From Paracoccaceae bacterium (GTDB lineage Bacteria > Pseudomonadota > Alphaproteobacteria > Rhodobacterales > Rhodobacteraceae): a DNA stretch of 55,700 nt. Both the position numbers and the translations under genes were made by a program. The notes under the pieces are model-generated. The model was given only the letters and a program-made list of their open reading frames with translations. It did no database searches and was not told where the DNA came from. The stretch lies in contig JANSYL010000014.1 of NCBI GenBank assembly GCA_024742455.1, forward strand, positions 1 to 55,700, read 5' to 3'. How positions within the stretch are numbered: the stretch's first letter is position 1; every line of letters starts with the position of its first letter. Positions 26,871 to 34,479 of the stretch are shown in pieces.

Positions 26871-28163
26871 ATGAGCGTTGCATCCACCAATGACATCCCG
26901 GCCGGAGAAGCGGCACCGGCACGCGCCCCCGCCGCACCGATGACGCGCACCCGCGACCCGCGGCTCGATTTCTTTCGCGGCATCGCGATGATCATCATCC
27001 TATTCGCGCACACGCCGGGCAATTTCTTCACCTCGTGGATCCCGGCCCGGTGGGGATTTTCGGATGCCACCGAGATGTTCGTGTTCTGCTCGGGCATGGC
27101 CTCGGCGCTGGCCTTCGGCAATGCCTTCGACCGCGCGGGCTGGCCGCTTGGCACCGCGCGGGTGGGCTTTCGCGTCTGGCAGGTCTACTGGGCCCATATC
27201 GGCATGTTCTTCGTCATCGCCTGCCTCATGGCGGCATTGAACGCGACCGGCTGGTTCGAGCGCGATTATGTCGGTCAGCTGAACCTTTACCCCTTCTTCG
27301 AGGACCCGCTGACCCAGATCGTGGGGCTGATGACGCTGACCTATGTGCCCAATTATTTCGATATCCTGCCGATGTATCTGGTGATCCTGGCGATGATGCC
27401 GCTGGTGATGGCCCTTGCGCGCATCGACATCCGGCTGGTGGCGCTGGTGTCGGTCACGGTCTGGATCTTCGCGCAAGGCGCGCTTCTGGATGCGTTCGGC
27501 CTCGGTCATCTGCACCTGTCGCTTCCGGCCGAGCCGTTTTCGGACCGGCAATGGTTCTTCAACCCTTTCGGCTGGCAACTGGTGTTCTTCACCGGCTTCG
27601 CCTTCATCCGCGGCTGGATCCCCGCGCCGCCGATCAGGACATGGCTGGTGGTGCTGGCCGCGGCCATCGTGATCCTGAACATCCCCTTCAGCCATATCGG
27701 CATCCGTGCCATCGAACGGGAATGGTTCGGCCTGGTCTTCGAGGGCAACCCGATCATCGACTGGCGGCTGGAAAACCGTGGCTGGTTCACCAAATCCGAT
27801 TTCGGCATCCTGCGTTTCGTCCAGTTCCTGGCGCTGGCCTATCTGGGCTATGCTGCCTCGGGCGTGGCCGGGCGCAACCTGATGCCTGCAGGCGCGCGCC
27901 TGGCCGGTCGCATCTGGGGCGTCGTGGTCGCGCAGGTCAGCAAGATCGGCCAGCAATCCCTGGCGGTGTTCCTGTTCTCGATGGTTCTGGCGCGCATCCT
28001 GGGCGTCGTCTACGACGTGACAGGCCGCACCACCTGGACCGAGGTGATCGTGGGCAACCTGATCGGGGTGGGCCTGCTCTTGGTCTGCGCCTATGTCTGC
28101 GGCTGGTTCAAAAGCCATCCGTGGCGGGTGAAGACCCCCGCCACCGCTCAGCCCCGGCCATAG
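26871..28163 (+). CDS. opgC: OpgC-like membrane acyltransferase (periplasmic glucan succinylation)
   Basis: A 430-residue protein with about ten membrane helices of the OpgC/acyltransferase-3 type. It carries RDPRLDFFRGIAMIIILFAH near the N-terminus and FSDATEMFVFCSGMASALAFG, both hallmarks of OpgC, which adds succinyl groups to osmoregulated periplasmic glucans. Some 40 residues of Ala/Pro-rich cytosolic sequence precede the first helix. opgG/opgH are not in the window. The stop codon overlaps the convergent rhodanese gene by 16 bp. It neighbours the glucosylglycerate genes, so this segment looks devoted to osmotic adaptation. Confidence 0.85.
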   Translation: MSVASTNDIPAGEAAPARAPAAPMTRTRDPRLDFFRGIAMIIILFAHTPGNFFTSWIPARWGFSDATEMFVFCSGMASALAFGNAFDRAGWPLGTARVGFRVWQVYWAHIGMFFVIACLMAALNATGWFERDYVGQLNLYPFFEDPLTQIVGLMTLTYVPNYFDILPMYLVILAMMPLVMALARIDIRLVALVSVTVWIFAQGALLDAFGLGHLHLSLPAEPFSDRQWFFNPFGWQLVFFTGFAFIRGWIPAPPIRTWLVVLAAAIVILNIPFSHIGIRAIEREWFGLVFEGNPIIDWRLENRGWFTKSDFGILRFVQFLALAYLGYAASGVAGRNLMPAGARLAGRIWGVVVAQVSKIGQQSLAVFLFSMVLARILGVVYDVTGRTTWTEVIVGNLIGVGLLLVCAYVCGWFKSHPWRVKTPATAQPRP

Positions 28164-28624
28164 ATTGGCAGGCCCCGGGCGATCCAGCCGGGGCCCGCAG
28201 CCGAGCCGAGCATCCCCTCGGACACATCGAGGATACCGGTCAGCCCCGCGGCCGTCAGCTGATTGGCCAGCCGCGCCGACCGGACACCGCGCGCGCAGAT
28301 CAGCGCGATGGGCCGGTCCGGGGCCGTGGCCTGTATCTCCCGCAGCCGGTCGGTGAAATCCGCGCGACGCATGTCGAGCTGCACCGCCCCTTCGGGCGAT
28401 CCGGTGGCGCGCCATTCCTCGGGGCGGCGGATATCGACAAGGATCATCTCATCCGCGGCCACCTGCCGGTGCGCGGCATCTGCAGGCAGGACGCCGCCGG
28501 CAACATCCGGGGTCAGCGCGGCATATAGGCCCGTCTGACCGCCCATGCCGACCCAGCCCAGGGCGCCCGCCGCGACCGTCAGGCCACCGATCATCAGAAT
28601 GCGTCGTGTGCTGCCATGCTGCAT
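28148..28624 (-). CDS. Membrane-anchored rhodanese-like protein
   Basis: A 158-residue protein with an N-terminal anchor or signal (RRILMIGGLTVAAGALGWVG), then a single rhodanese domain (EMILVDIRRPEEWRATGSPEG) with the active-site cysteine in ALICARGVRSARLA. It could transfer sulfane sulfur in the periplasm. Two starts are possible: ATG 28624 (chosen, because it puts the basic residues directly before the hydrophobic stretch) and ATG 28666. The 3' end overlaps that of opgC, which is convergent. Confidence 0.85.
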   Translation of the reverse strand: MQHGSTRRILMIGGLTVAAGALGWVGMGGQTGLYAALTPDVAGGVLPADAAHRQVAADEMILVDIRRPEEWRATGSPEGAVQLDMRRADFTDRLREIQATAPDRPIALICARGVRSARLANQLTAAGLTGILDVSEGMLGSAAGPGWIARGLPIYGRG

Positions 28625-28680
28625 GGCGATCCCATAGCGCAGATGCCCGATCAATGCGACGCCCATCCGACCCCGGCACC

Positions 28681-28696
28681 GTCACCTTTGGGTGAC
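28681..28696. promoter_or_regulatory. Inverted repeat in divergent gap
   Basis: GTCACC-TTTG-GGTGAC, a perfect 6-bp dyad in the 110-152 bp gap between the rhodanese and phosphatase genes. A regulatory site or short hairpin is possible. No regulator is adjacent. Confidence 0.25.
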
Positions 28697-28776
28697 CCGC
28701 CGCACCTTGCCCCCCTCGTCCCCGCGCCGGTCCTGCGCTAGGCTGCACCAATCCTGCCGCGGCCAAGGAAGGGCCG

Positions 28777-29544
28777 ATGTCCCTGATCGTGTTCACCGAC
28801 CTCGACGGCACCCTGCTGGACCACGCCACCTACAGCCATGCCGCCGCCGCCCCTGCGCTGGACGCCCTGAAACGGCATGACATCCCCCTGATCCTGGCCA
28901 CCAGCAAGACCGCGGCCGAGGTGGCCGACCTGCATGCCGATCTGGACCTTTCCACCCCCGCCATCGTGGAAAACGGTGCGGGCCTCTACCGCCCCGGCGA
29001 CACCGATGGCGAGGCCGGGGACTACACGCGCCTGCGGGCCGCGCTCGCCGATCTGCGCCCCGGCCCCGCCGAGGCCTTCCTGGGTTTTGGCGATATCGGG
29101 CCGGAGGGCGTGGCCCGGGCCACCGGCCTGTCCCCCGGGGCGGCGATGCGCGCCGCCGCGCGCCGGTTTTCCGAACCGGGGCTTTGGCAGGGCGACACGG
29201 CGGGTCTTGGTGCCTTTGTTGCCGCGCTCGATACGCGCGGGATCACGGCACGGCAGGGCGGGCGGTTCCTGACCCTGTCCTTCGGCGCGACCAAGGCCGC
29301 GCGCATGGCCAGGATCATGGCCGAGCTTGGCCGCGACACCGCCATCGCGCTTGGCGATGCGCCCAATGACGCCGAAATGCTGGAAGCCGCCGATCACGGT
29401 GTCATCATCCGCAACGATCACGGCGCGCCGGTGCCCGCGCTGCCGGGCGAGTCGCTTGGGCGCATCCACCGCACCACCCTGCCCGGTCCTGCCGGTTGGA
29501 ACGAAGCCATTCTTGGGCTACTGACCGAACGGGGCTACCAGTAA
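28777..29544 (+). CDS. HAD phosphatase, mannosyl/glucosyl-3-phosphoglycerate phosphatase type
   Basis: A 255-residue HAD-superfamily phosphatase. Motif I is VFTDLDGTLLDHATY (two catalytic Asp), motif II ILATSKTAAEV, and motif IV LGDAPNDAEMLEAADHGV. The cap domain and length match the MPGP family, which removes phosphate from mannosyl- or glucosyl-3-phosphoglycerate to give the compatible solutes mannosyl- or glucosylglycerate. The next gene, 26 bp downstream, is a GT81-type synthase, which makes glucosyl-3-phosphoglycerate the likelier substrate. Confidence 0.87.
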   Translation: MSLIVFTDLDGTLLDHATYSHAAAAPALDALKRHDIPLILATSKTAAEVADLHADLDLSTPAIVENGAGLYRPGDTDGEAGDYTRLRAALADLRPGPAEAFLGFGDIGPEGVARATGLSPGAAMRAAARRFSEPGLWQGDTAGLGAFVAALDTRGITARQGGRFLTLSFGATKAARMARIMAELGRDTAIALGDAPNDAEMLEAADHGVIIRNDHGAPVPALPGESLGRIHRTTLPGPAGWNEAILGLLTERGYQ

Positions 29545-29569
29545 CAGAGCCGCCAGCAACGGGGCGCGC

Positions 29570-30802
29570 ATGACCGATTTCCACCAGAACGGCAATATCG
29601 CCCAGTTCCACAACCTTCGCACCCGCCCGCTGGAGGAACTGGAATACGAGCTGGAAACCTACGCCCAGACCCGCAAGATCAGCCTGATCCTGCCGGCGCT
29701 GTTTTCAGAACTGGAAGGCCCCGCGCTCAGACACATCATCACCGAGCTCGGCAAGGTGCGCTATCTGCACAGGGTGGTCATCGGCCTGGACCGCGCCGAC
29801 GAGGATCAGTTCCGGCGTGCGCGCGATTTCTTTTCGGTGCTGCCGCATACCCATGCAGTGATCTGGAATGACGGCCCGCGCCTGTCCAATATCGACGCCC
29901 GGCTCGAGGCGGTGGGGCTTGGGCCCCACGAGCTGGGCAAGGGCAAGAATGTCTGGACCGCGATCGGCTACCTGATCGGCTGCGCCGACAGCGCGGTGGT
30001 CGCGCTGCATGATTGCGACATCACCACCTATGACCGGGGCATGCTGGCGCGCCTTCTCTATCCCGTGGCGCATCCGGGGTTTTCCTACAAGCTGTCGAAA
30101 GGGTTCTATGCCCGGGTCGGCGACGGCAAGATGAACGGGCGTGTCGCCCGCCTGCTGGTCAGCCCGCTGCTCATTGCGCTGAAAAAGACCATGGGCGACA
30201 GCGATTACATCGATTTCCTGCGCGCCTTCCGCTATCCGCTCTCGGGCGAGATGGCGATGCGCGCGGCGCTTTTGCCCGACCTGCGCATCCCGTCGGACTG
30301 GGGGCTGGAAATCGGGGTCCTGTCCGAGGCCTGGCGCAACCTTGGCCGCAATGAAACCTGCCAGGTCGAGATCGCCGATGCCTATGACCACAAGCACCAG
30401 GTGGTCAGCCAGGAGGACGCCTCGACCGGGCTGAACCGGATGTCGATGGATATCTGCAAGGCCGTGTTCCGCAAGATGGCCGCAGAGGGCACGGTGTTCT
30501 CGATGAACGTGTTCCGCGCGCTCAAGGCCACCTATTACCGCCGCGCGCTGGACCTGCTCGAAGTCTATGACAATGACGCCACCATGAACGGTGTGCGGAT
30601 CGATCGCCATGTCGAGGAACAGACCATCGAGCTGTTTGCCGAAAACATCATGCGCGCCGGCCAGAGCTTCATGGACAATCCGCATGAAACCCCGTTCATC
30701 CCGAACTGGAACCGTGTCCATGCCGCCGACCCGCAGATCATCGGTGACCTGCGCGCAGCGGTCGCCGCAGATGCCGAGGATTACCCCGCGGTCCCGTTCT
30801 GA
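29570..30802 (+). CDS. gpgS: Glucosyl-3-phosphoglycerate synthase-like glycosyltransferase (GT81)
   Basis: A 410-residue GT-A-fold glycosyltransferase that probably joins glucose from an NDP-glucose to 3-phosphoglycerate. It shows KISLILPALFSELEGPALRH at the N-terminus, the nucleotide-sugar DxD-type motif ALHDCDITTYDR and the acceptor region YPLSGEMAMRAALLPDLRIP followed by DWGLEIGVLSE, which matches bacterial GpgS. It follows the phosphatase (26 bp) and is convergent with the phosphorylase (3-bp gap). The three genes give synthesis and breakdown of glucosylglycerate. Mannosyl specificity is a less likely alternative. Confidence 0.82.
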   Translation: MTDFHQNGNIAQFHNLRTRPLEELEYELETYAQTRKISLILPALFSELEGPALRHIITELGKVRYLHRVVIGLDRADEDQFRRARDFFSVLPHTHAVIWNDGPRLSNIDARLEAVGLGPHELGKGKNVWTAIGYLIGCADSAVVALHDCDITTYDRGMLARLLYPVAHPGFSYKLSKGFYARVGDGKMNGRVARLLVSPLLIALKKTMGDSDYIDFLRAFRYPLSGEMAMRAALLPDLRIPSDWGLEIGVLSEAWRNLGRNETCQVEIADAYDHKHQVVSQEDASTGLNRMSMDICKAVFRKMAAEGTVFSMNVFRALKATYYRRALDLLEVYDNDATMNGVRIDRHVEEQTIELFAENIMRAGQSFMDNPHETPFIPNWNRVHAADPQIIGDLRAAVAADAEDYPAVPF

Positions 30803-30805
30803 CAG

Positions 30806-32545
30806 TCAGGCGCGGAAATTGGTGATCCAGCGGCACTGATAGGGCGCCAGCGTCAAACTGTCGGACCCGGCGGCCAGCGCCTCATCCGTCAGCAGGTCGA
30901 ACCAGTCCTCATCGGCGATCAGGTTCAGCGCATCACGCGGCAGGTCCACGGTGTCGGCGCTGACATTGTGCAGCGCAAAGATCGATTGCCGCCGGTCATG
31001 CGATTGCCGCCAGACCCCGAACACCCGGTCATCGAGCGACAGGGTGAATTGCGTGGCATTGGGGTGAAAGGCGGGCTGACGCGCACGGCGGCGCAACCGG
31101 TCCGAAATCGCTGTCAATGCGCGGGCCTGCGGGGTCTCGGGGTCGTCCAGCCGCGCGATCAGATCGGGGTAGTGCCAGCGGTGCCGGTTGATGGCGCGGT
31201 TCATGCCGCGCCGCACCACGCCGTCATGGTCGTTCTCGGTCGCCAGAACCGAATGGATGTAGAAGGCGGGCACCCCTTCAAGCGACATTACGATGGTCTG
31301 CGAGGCCAAGAACCGGTCGAAATGCAGATCGTCGCCCGCCCCGTCAAAGCTTTTGGCCATCGCCGGGTAGAAGCCGCAATTGATCTCATAGACCTGTTCG
31401 CCCCCCTCGCGGCTGGTGCGCATCGATACCAGCCCGCCGATGGATTTGACGGTTTCGATCACGCGGTCGATCTCGGCCTCGGGCAAAAGCCCCTCGACCG
31501 GGCGCATCCCGATCCCGTCATGGCTGGCCGAGAAATTCAGATAGGTGCAGCCCGGCGGCGCGGGCGGCATCGCCGCCTGCCAGCCCCTCAGATACCGGGC
31601 CGAACCGGACAGCATCGCGTGCAGGATCAGAGGCGGCAGCGGGAAATTATAGATCGCATGCGCCTCGTTCGACTGGCCGAAATAGCTCAGGTTCTCGGCC
31701 TTGGGCACGTTGGTTTCGGTCAGAAGGATGACCGTTTCCTCGGCATAGTCGGCCAGCAGGCGCAAAAGCTGGATGATCGCATGGGTCTGCGGCATGTGGA
31801 TCGAGGGCGTGCCGACCTCTTTCCACAGGAACGCCACCGCATCCAGCCGCAGGATGCGCACACCCTGGTCGACATGGAACCGCACGATCCGCAGGATCTC
31901 CAGCAGCACCTCGGGATTGGCATAGTTCAGGTCGATCTGGTCATGGCTGAAGGTACACCAGACATGGCGCGGGCCGCGGCTGGTTTCCACCTGTTGCAGC
32001 AGGGGCGTCGTGCGCGGGCGTACCACCGCACCCAGGTCATCCCCGGGGCGGGCTTCGAAAAAGAATGCGTCATGGGGTGCCTGCCCCTGGCGGTAGGCAT
32101 TGAACCAGGCGCTCTGGCTCGAGACATGGTTCAGCACGAGATCGGACATCAGGTAGAACCCTGACCCGATCCGCGCGATATCGGGCCAGTCGCCCAGCGC
32201 CGGATCGACCTTGCGGAAATCGGTCACCGCGAACCCGTCATCCGAGGTATAGGGAAAGAAGGGCAGGATATGGACCGAATTCACCACGTCCTGCATCCGG
32301 TCGAGCAGGAAATCATGCAGCAGATCGAGCGGCTTGTGCGACCCGTCAAGCAGCGAATTGCCATAGGTGATCAGCACCGCATCCTCGGGCGACCACAGCG
32401 CGTGCGAGGGCGCGCGCGGGGTCTGGCGCGGCTTGCCCCCGGGCCAGAACGCGCCGATCACAGCATCGGTCAGACCGGCCACATCCTCGGCCGGGTAGAT
32501 GCGGTTGAGCAGGGTGGAAATCTGGTCGTTCAGGGACAGTGTCAT
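30806..32545 (-). CDS. GH13_18 sugar phosphorylase, probable glucosylglycerate phosphorylase
   Basis: A 579-residue alpha-amylase-fold phosphorylase related to sucrose phosphorylase. Catalytic residues seen: nucleophile Asp in ILRLDAVAFLWKE, acid/base Glu in VILLTETNVP, stabiliser Asp in SASHDGIGMRPVEGLLP. INRHRWHYPDL is also present. It uses phosphate to release glucose-1-phosphate. Adjacency to gpgS and the phosphatase makes glucosylglycerate a better guess than sucrose. The ATG at 32545 (MTLSLNDQIS) is chosen by homology; the reading frame continues upstream to 32752 with atypical residues. No strong Shine-Dalgarno sequence is visible. Confidence 0.85.
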   Translation of the reverse strand: MTLSLNDQISTLLNRIYPAEDVAGLTDAVIGAFWPGGKPRQTPRAPSHALWSPEDAVLITYGNSLLDGSHKPLDLLHDFLLDRMQDVVNSVHILPFFPYTSDDGFAVTDFRKVDPALGDWPDIARIGSGFYLMSDLVLNHVSSQSAWFNAYRQGQAPHDAFFFEARPGDDLGAVVRPRTTPLLQQVETSRGPRHVWCTFSHDQIDLNYANPEVLLEILRIVRFHVDQGVRILRLDAVAFLWKEVGTPSIHMPQTHAIIQLLRLLADYAEETVILLTETNVPKAENLSYFGQSNEAHAIYNFPLPPLILHAMLSGSARYLRGWQAAMPPAPPGCTYLNFSASHDGIGMRPVEGLLPEAEIDRVIETVKSIGGLVSMRTSREGGEQVYEINCGFYPAMAKSFDGAGDDLHFDRFLASQTIVMSLEGVPAFYIHSVLATENDHDGVVRRGMNRAINRHRWHYPDLIARLDDPETPQARALTAISDRLRRRARQPAFHPNATQFTLSLDDRVFGVWRQSHDRRQSIFALHNVSADTVDLPRDALNLIADEDWFDLLTDEALAAGSDSLTLAPYQCRWITNFRA

Positions 32546-32787
32546 CGAAATGACATTGAGCAGGTCACGCCGGTAACGGCAATCCGAAAGGCCGCAGGCA
32601 CCTGCCTGCAGCACCGCCCGCGTCGGGCCACATGCGCCCAACGCACGAAAAACGGTCACGCATTGGACCGAAGACGGTCCACCGCCCCGATTGATCACGC
32701 CGATCCGGATATGGCGGAGGGAATGGGACCAAGATCGAACGCTCTCCACCACGTAAGAAGCTGTTTTTATGGAATTTAAATGACGCT
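32546..32787. other. Non-coding stretch with inverted repeat; likely island edge
   Basis: No gene was found here. It contains a 16-bp palindrome, GCAGGCA-CC-TGCCTGC (32594-32609), 49 bp upstream of the phosphorylase start, a plausible operator. After about 32750 the base composition falls and accessory-type genes start, so a boundary of acquired DNA may lie here. No tRNA or direct-repeat attachment site was recognised. Confidence 0.4.
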
Positions 32788-32889
32788 CTAATCGCAGCTG
32801 ATCCGGGACACCACGCCCCAGATAGCCGAAATGGCAATCAGACCGACTCCAATGGCTGCCACGAAGAAGTTTAGTCGACCTGAAATCAA
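32788..32889 (-). CDS. Candidate 33-residue single-helix membrane peptide
   Basis: A short frame starting with TTG at 32889, which overlaps the TGA stop codon of the upstream CFI-box gene (TTGA). The peptide is almost all one hydrophobic helix (NFFVAAIGVGLIAISAIWGV) with a short polar tail. Coupled translation and the clean helix suggest a real small protein. No Shine-Dalgarno sequence is visible, and no homologue is known to me. The alternative is chance. Confidence 0.3.
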   Translation of the reverse strand: MISGRLNFFVAAIGVGLIAISAIWGVVSRISCD

Positions 32890-33467
32890 GGAGTAACGGC
32901 CCGCTTCAAAAGCCAGACAATCACCTCGAGTGCTCCGCGCGCGCCACGACGGAGGGCGGGCCATCGCAAGAGGGGTTTGGCCAGCACAGGACCAACCTTC
33001 CAATAGAAGGCGATGAAGGCTCTGCCTGGCGCGCTTGCCTTGAGTGTGCCGTCGCGGAATGCGCGCAAAAAGACGACGTCGGGGTGGTCCGGATCACCGT
33101 AGGCGGCGGTGGCCACAAAGCAGGTGGTGCCGCTTTTGCTTTCGATCCGCAACTTGCCCGCGCCGGTTTCAAGATCACTCACGATCTTGTGGCTCGTGAG
33201 CTTTCCTTCTTTTTTCAGCATATTGAAGGCGTCGACGTGATCGCGCGTGCTCCGGTTAGCCTCATAGTATTTGTTGTCACGGCGCTGCGCATCAACCTCG
33301 AGGTCGAGCTTTGCATCCATCACCTTGGCAACAAGGGCTTGTTTTTGCGCTTCCGTCAGGTTGGACGCGGCAAGATCCAGAATCCTGCCTGTACCGTTGC
33401 CCGTGTTCTGAAGTGCGCGTTCATTTGCCCGCACGCGCGTTGACGGAAGTTTCTGTTCGTCCGACAT
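32886..33467 (-). CDS. CFI-box C-terminal domain protein 1
   Basis: A 193-residue protein of unknown function. The N-terminal 105 residues are soluble and charged (GRILDLAASNLTEAQKQALV; long helical DAKLDLEVDAQRRDNKYYEA). The C-terminal part has TTCFVATAAYGDPDHPDVVF, LRAFRDGTL and a following hydrophobic, Pro-containing segment. This is the CFI-box (Cys-Phe-Ile/Val) domain, which sits at the C-terminus of many unrelated bacterial proteins. Its start lies 47 bp inside the end of the upstream paralogous gene, so the two are translated together. A membrane association of the tail is likely. Confidence 0.75.
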   Translation of the reverse strand: MSDEQKLPSTRVRANERALQNTGNGTGRILDLAASNLTEAQKQALVAKVMDAKLDLEVDAQRRDNKYYEANRSTRDHVDAFNMLKKEGKLTSHKIVSDLETGAGKLRIESKSGTTCFVATAAYGDPDHPDVVFLRAFRDGTLKASAPGRAFIAFYWKVGPVLAKPLLRWPALRRGARGALEVIVWLLKRAVTP

Positions 33468-34407
33468 CGGGCTCTCCTTTAAAAACGCGTCGCACCGTCG
33501 CGATACCCCCGAGCGTCGCGACGAAGCAAGTCAGGCCAGCCCGTGTTAGTTTCATAGAAACCGGATTGGACGCTAGGACCCTCGCAAGGGTCGGACCGTT
33601 GCGATAGTACCACACCACGAAACGTCGACCTATGGAAGATTTCTTCAATGTATCGTCCCTCCAGGCCCGCAGAGCGTTGGTGCGGGGATCGGCATTGCCT
33701 AAACATACAGTTGCGACAAAGCAGAAGGACGGCGTCGTGGCAGAGATCACCAGATTTCCACCCGGCGTTTTGACCGAATAGCTTGCACTTTGCACCTGAC
33801 CGGAGCGAATTGTCCGCTTCAGAAGCTCGATCTCCCGGGTAGCTGACGCCTTGAGGGCGCGCGTTTCGACGGAAGACAGTTCTGCCAGCATTGCTCTGGC
33901 TGTCGTCACATCATCCGAATAGAGCCACTTTGCCGCATCCATCACGTAGCTCGGAAGGTAGGCGAGTTCATCGGTGACCACGATTCTGTTCATGGCCCGA
34001 TCAATCTCAGCGAGCCCTTCTTCCGGTTTTTTGACGTTGACCTCGATGCGTTGTGTGTTGGGCTTCCGCTCATGTCGTTTCAGAATTAGCGCCAGAAGCT
34101 CAAGGCGCTTTTCGGGACTCAAGTAAGGAGGAACCAGCTTGATCAGACGCTCCAGTGTCTGACCCGAAAGCTTCACTTCTCCAGACCGCCACTTGTCCAT
34201 GGTCCTGCGGGCGTAGTCTTCTGCATTATCGCCATATAGCTGGCCATAACGCTGTAAGAGCGCGCTCATATTTCGAGAATCCATTGCATAAAAGGCTCGC
34301 GAAATCTCCTCGATCGCACCACCGAACTGCTTTTTCAGCTTGGTGGCCTTGCTTTCCGGGTTGCTCCAATAAACGGACGGAGCGCGACCAAAACGTCTGT
34401 AGCCCAT
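33421..34407 (-). CDS. CFI-box C-terminal domain protein 2
   Basis: A 328-residue protein. The N-terminal 200 residues are helical and charged (ALLQRYGQLYGDNAEDYARR; LIKLVPPYLSPEKRLELLAL). The C-terminal region has SFCFVATVCLGNADPRTN, LRAWRDDTLKKSSIGRRFV, then a hydrophobic tail, all parallel to the neighbouring 193-residue protein. It is therefore a second CFI-box protein, with a different N-terminal domain. The composition is less GC-rich than the chromosome to its left. The genes overlap by 47 bp. The function is unknown; the shared tail suggests common processing or targeting. Confidence 0.75.
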   Translation of the reverse strand: MGYRRFGRAPSVYWSNPESKATKLKKQFGGAIEEISRAFYAMDSRNMSALLQRYGQLYGDNAEDYARRTMDKWRSGEVKLSGQTLERLIKLVPPYLSPEKRLELLALILKRHERKPNTQRIEVNVKKPEEGLAEIDRAMNRIVVTDELAYLPSYVMDAAKWLYSDDVTTARAMLAELSSVETRALKASATREIELLKRTIRSGQVQSASYSVKTPGGNLVISATTPSFCFVATVCLGNADPRTNALRAWRDDTLKKSSIGRRFVVWYYRNGPTLARVLASNPVSMKLTRAGLTCFVATLGGIATVRRVFKGEPDVGRTETSVNARAGK

Positions 34408-34479
34408 AGTTTGCCTTCCGGAGAGTGTACGAAGGGGGATGCGACCTCGCTCAGTGACAATCGCGGTGAATAACGTGGG

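Noticed and set aside
32546-32900. tRNA or attachment site at the left edge of the island
   Set aside because: No tRNA-like cloverleaf and no matching direct repeat at the right side was seen by eye.
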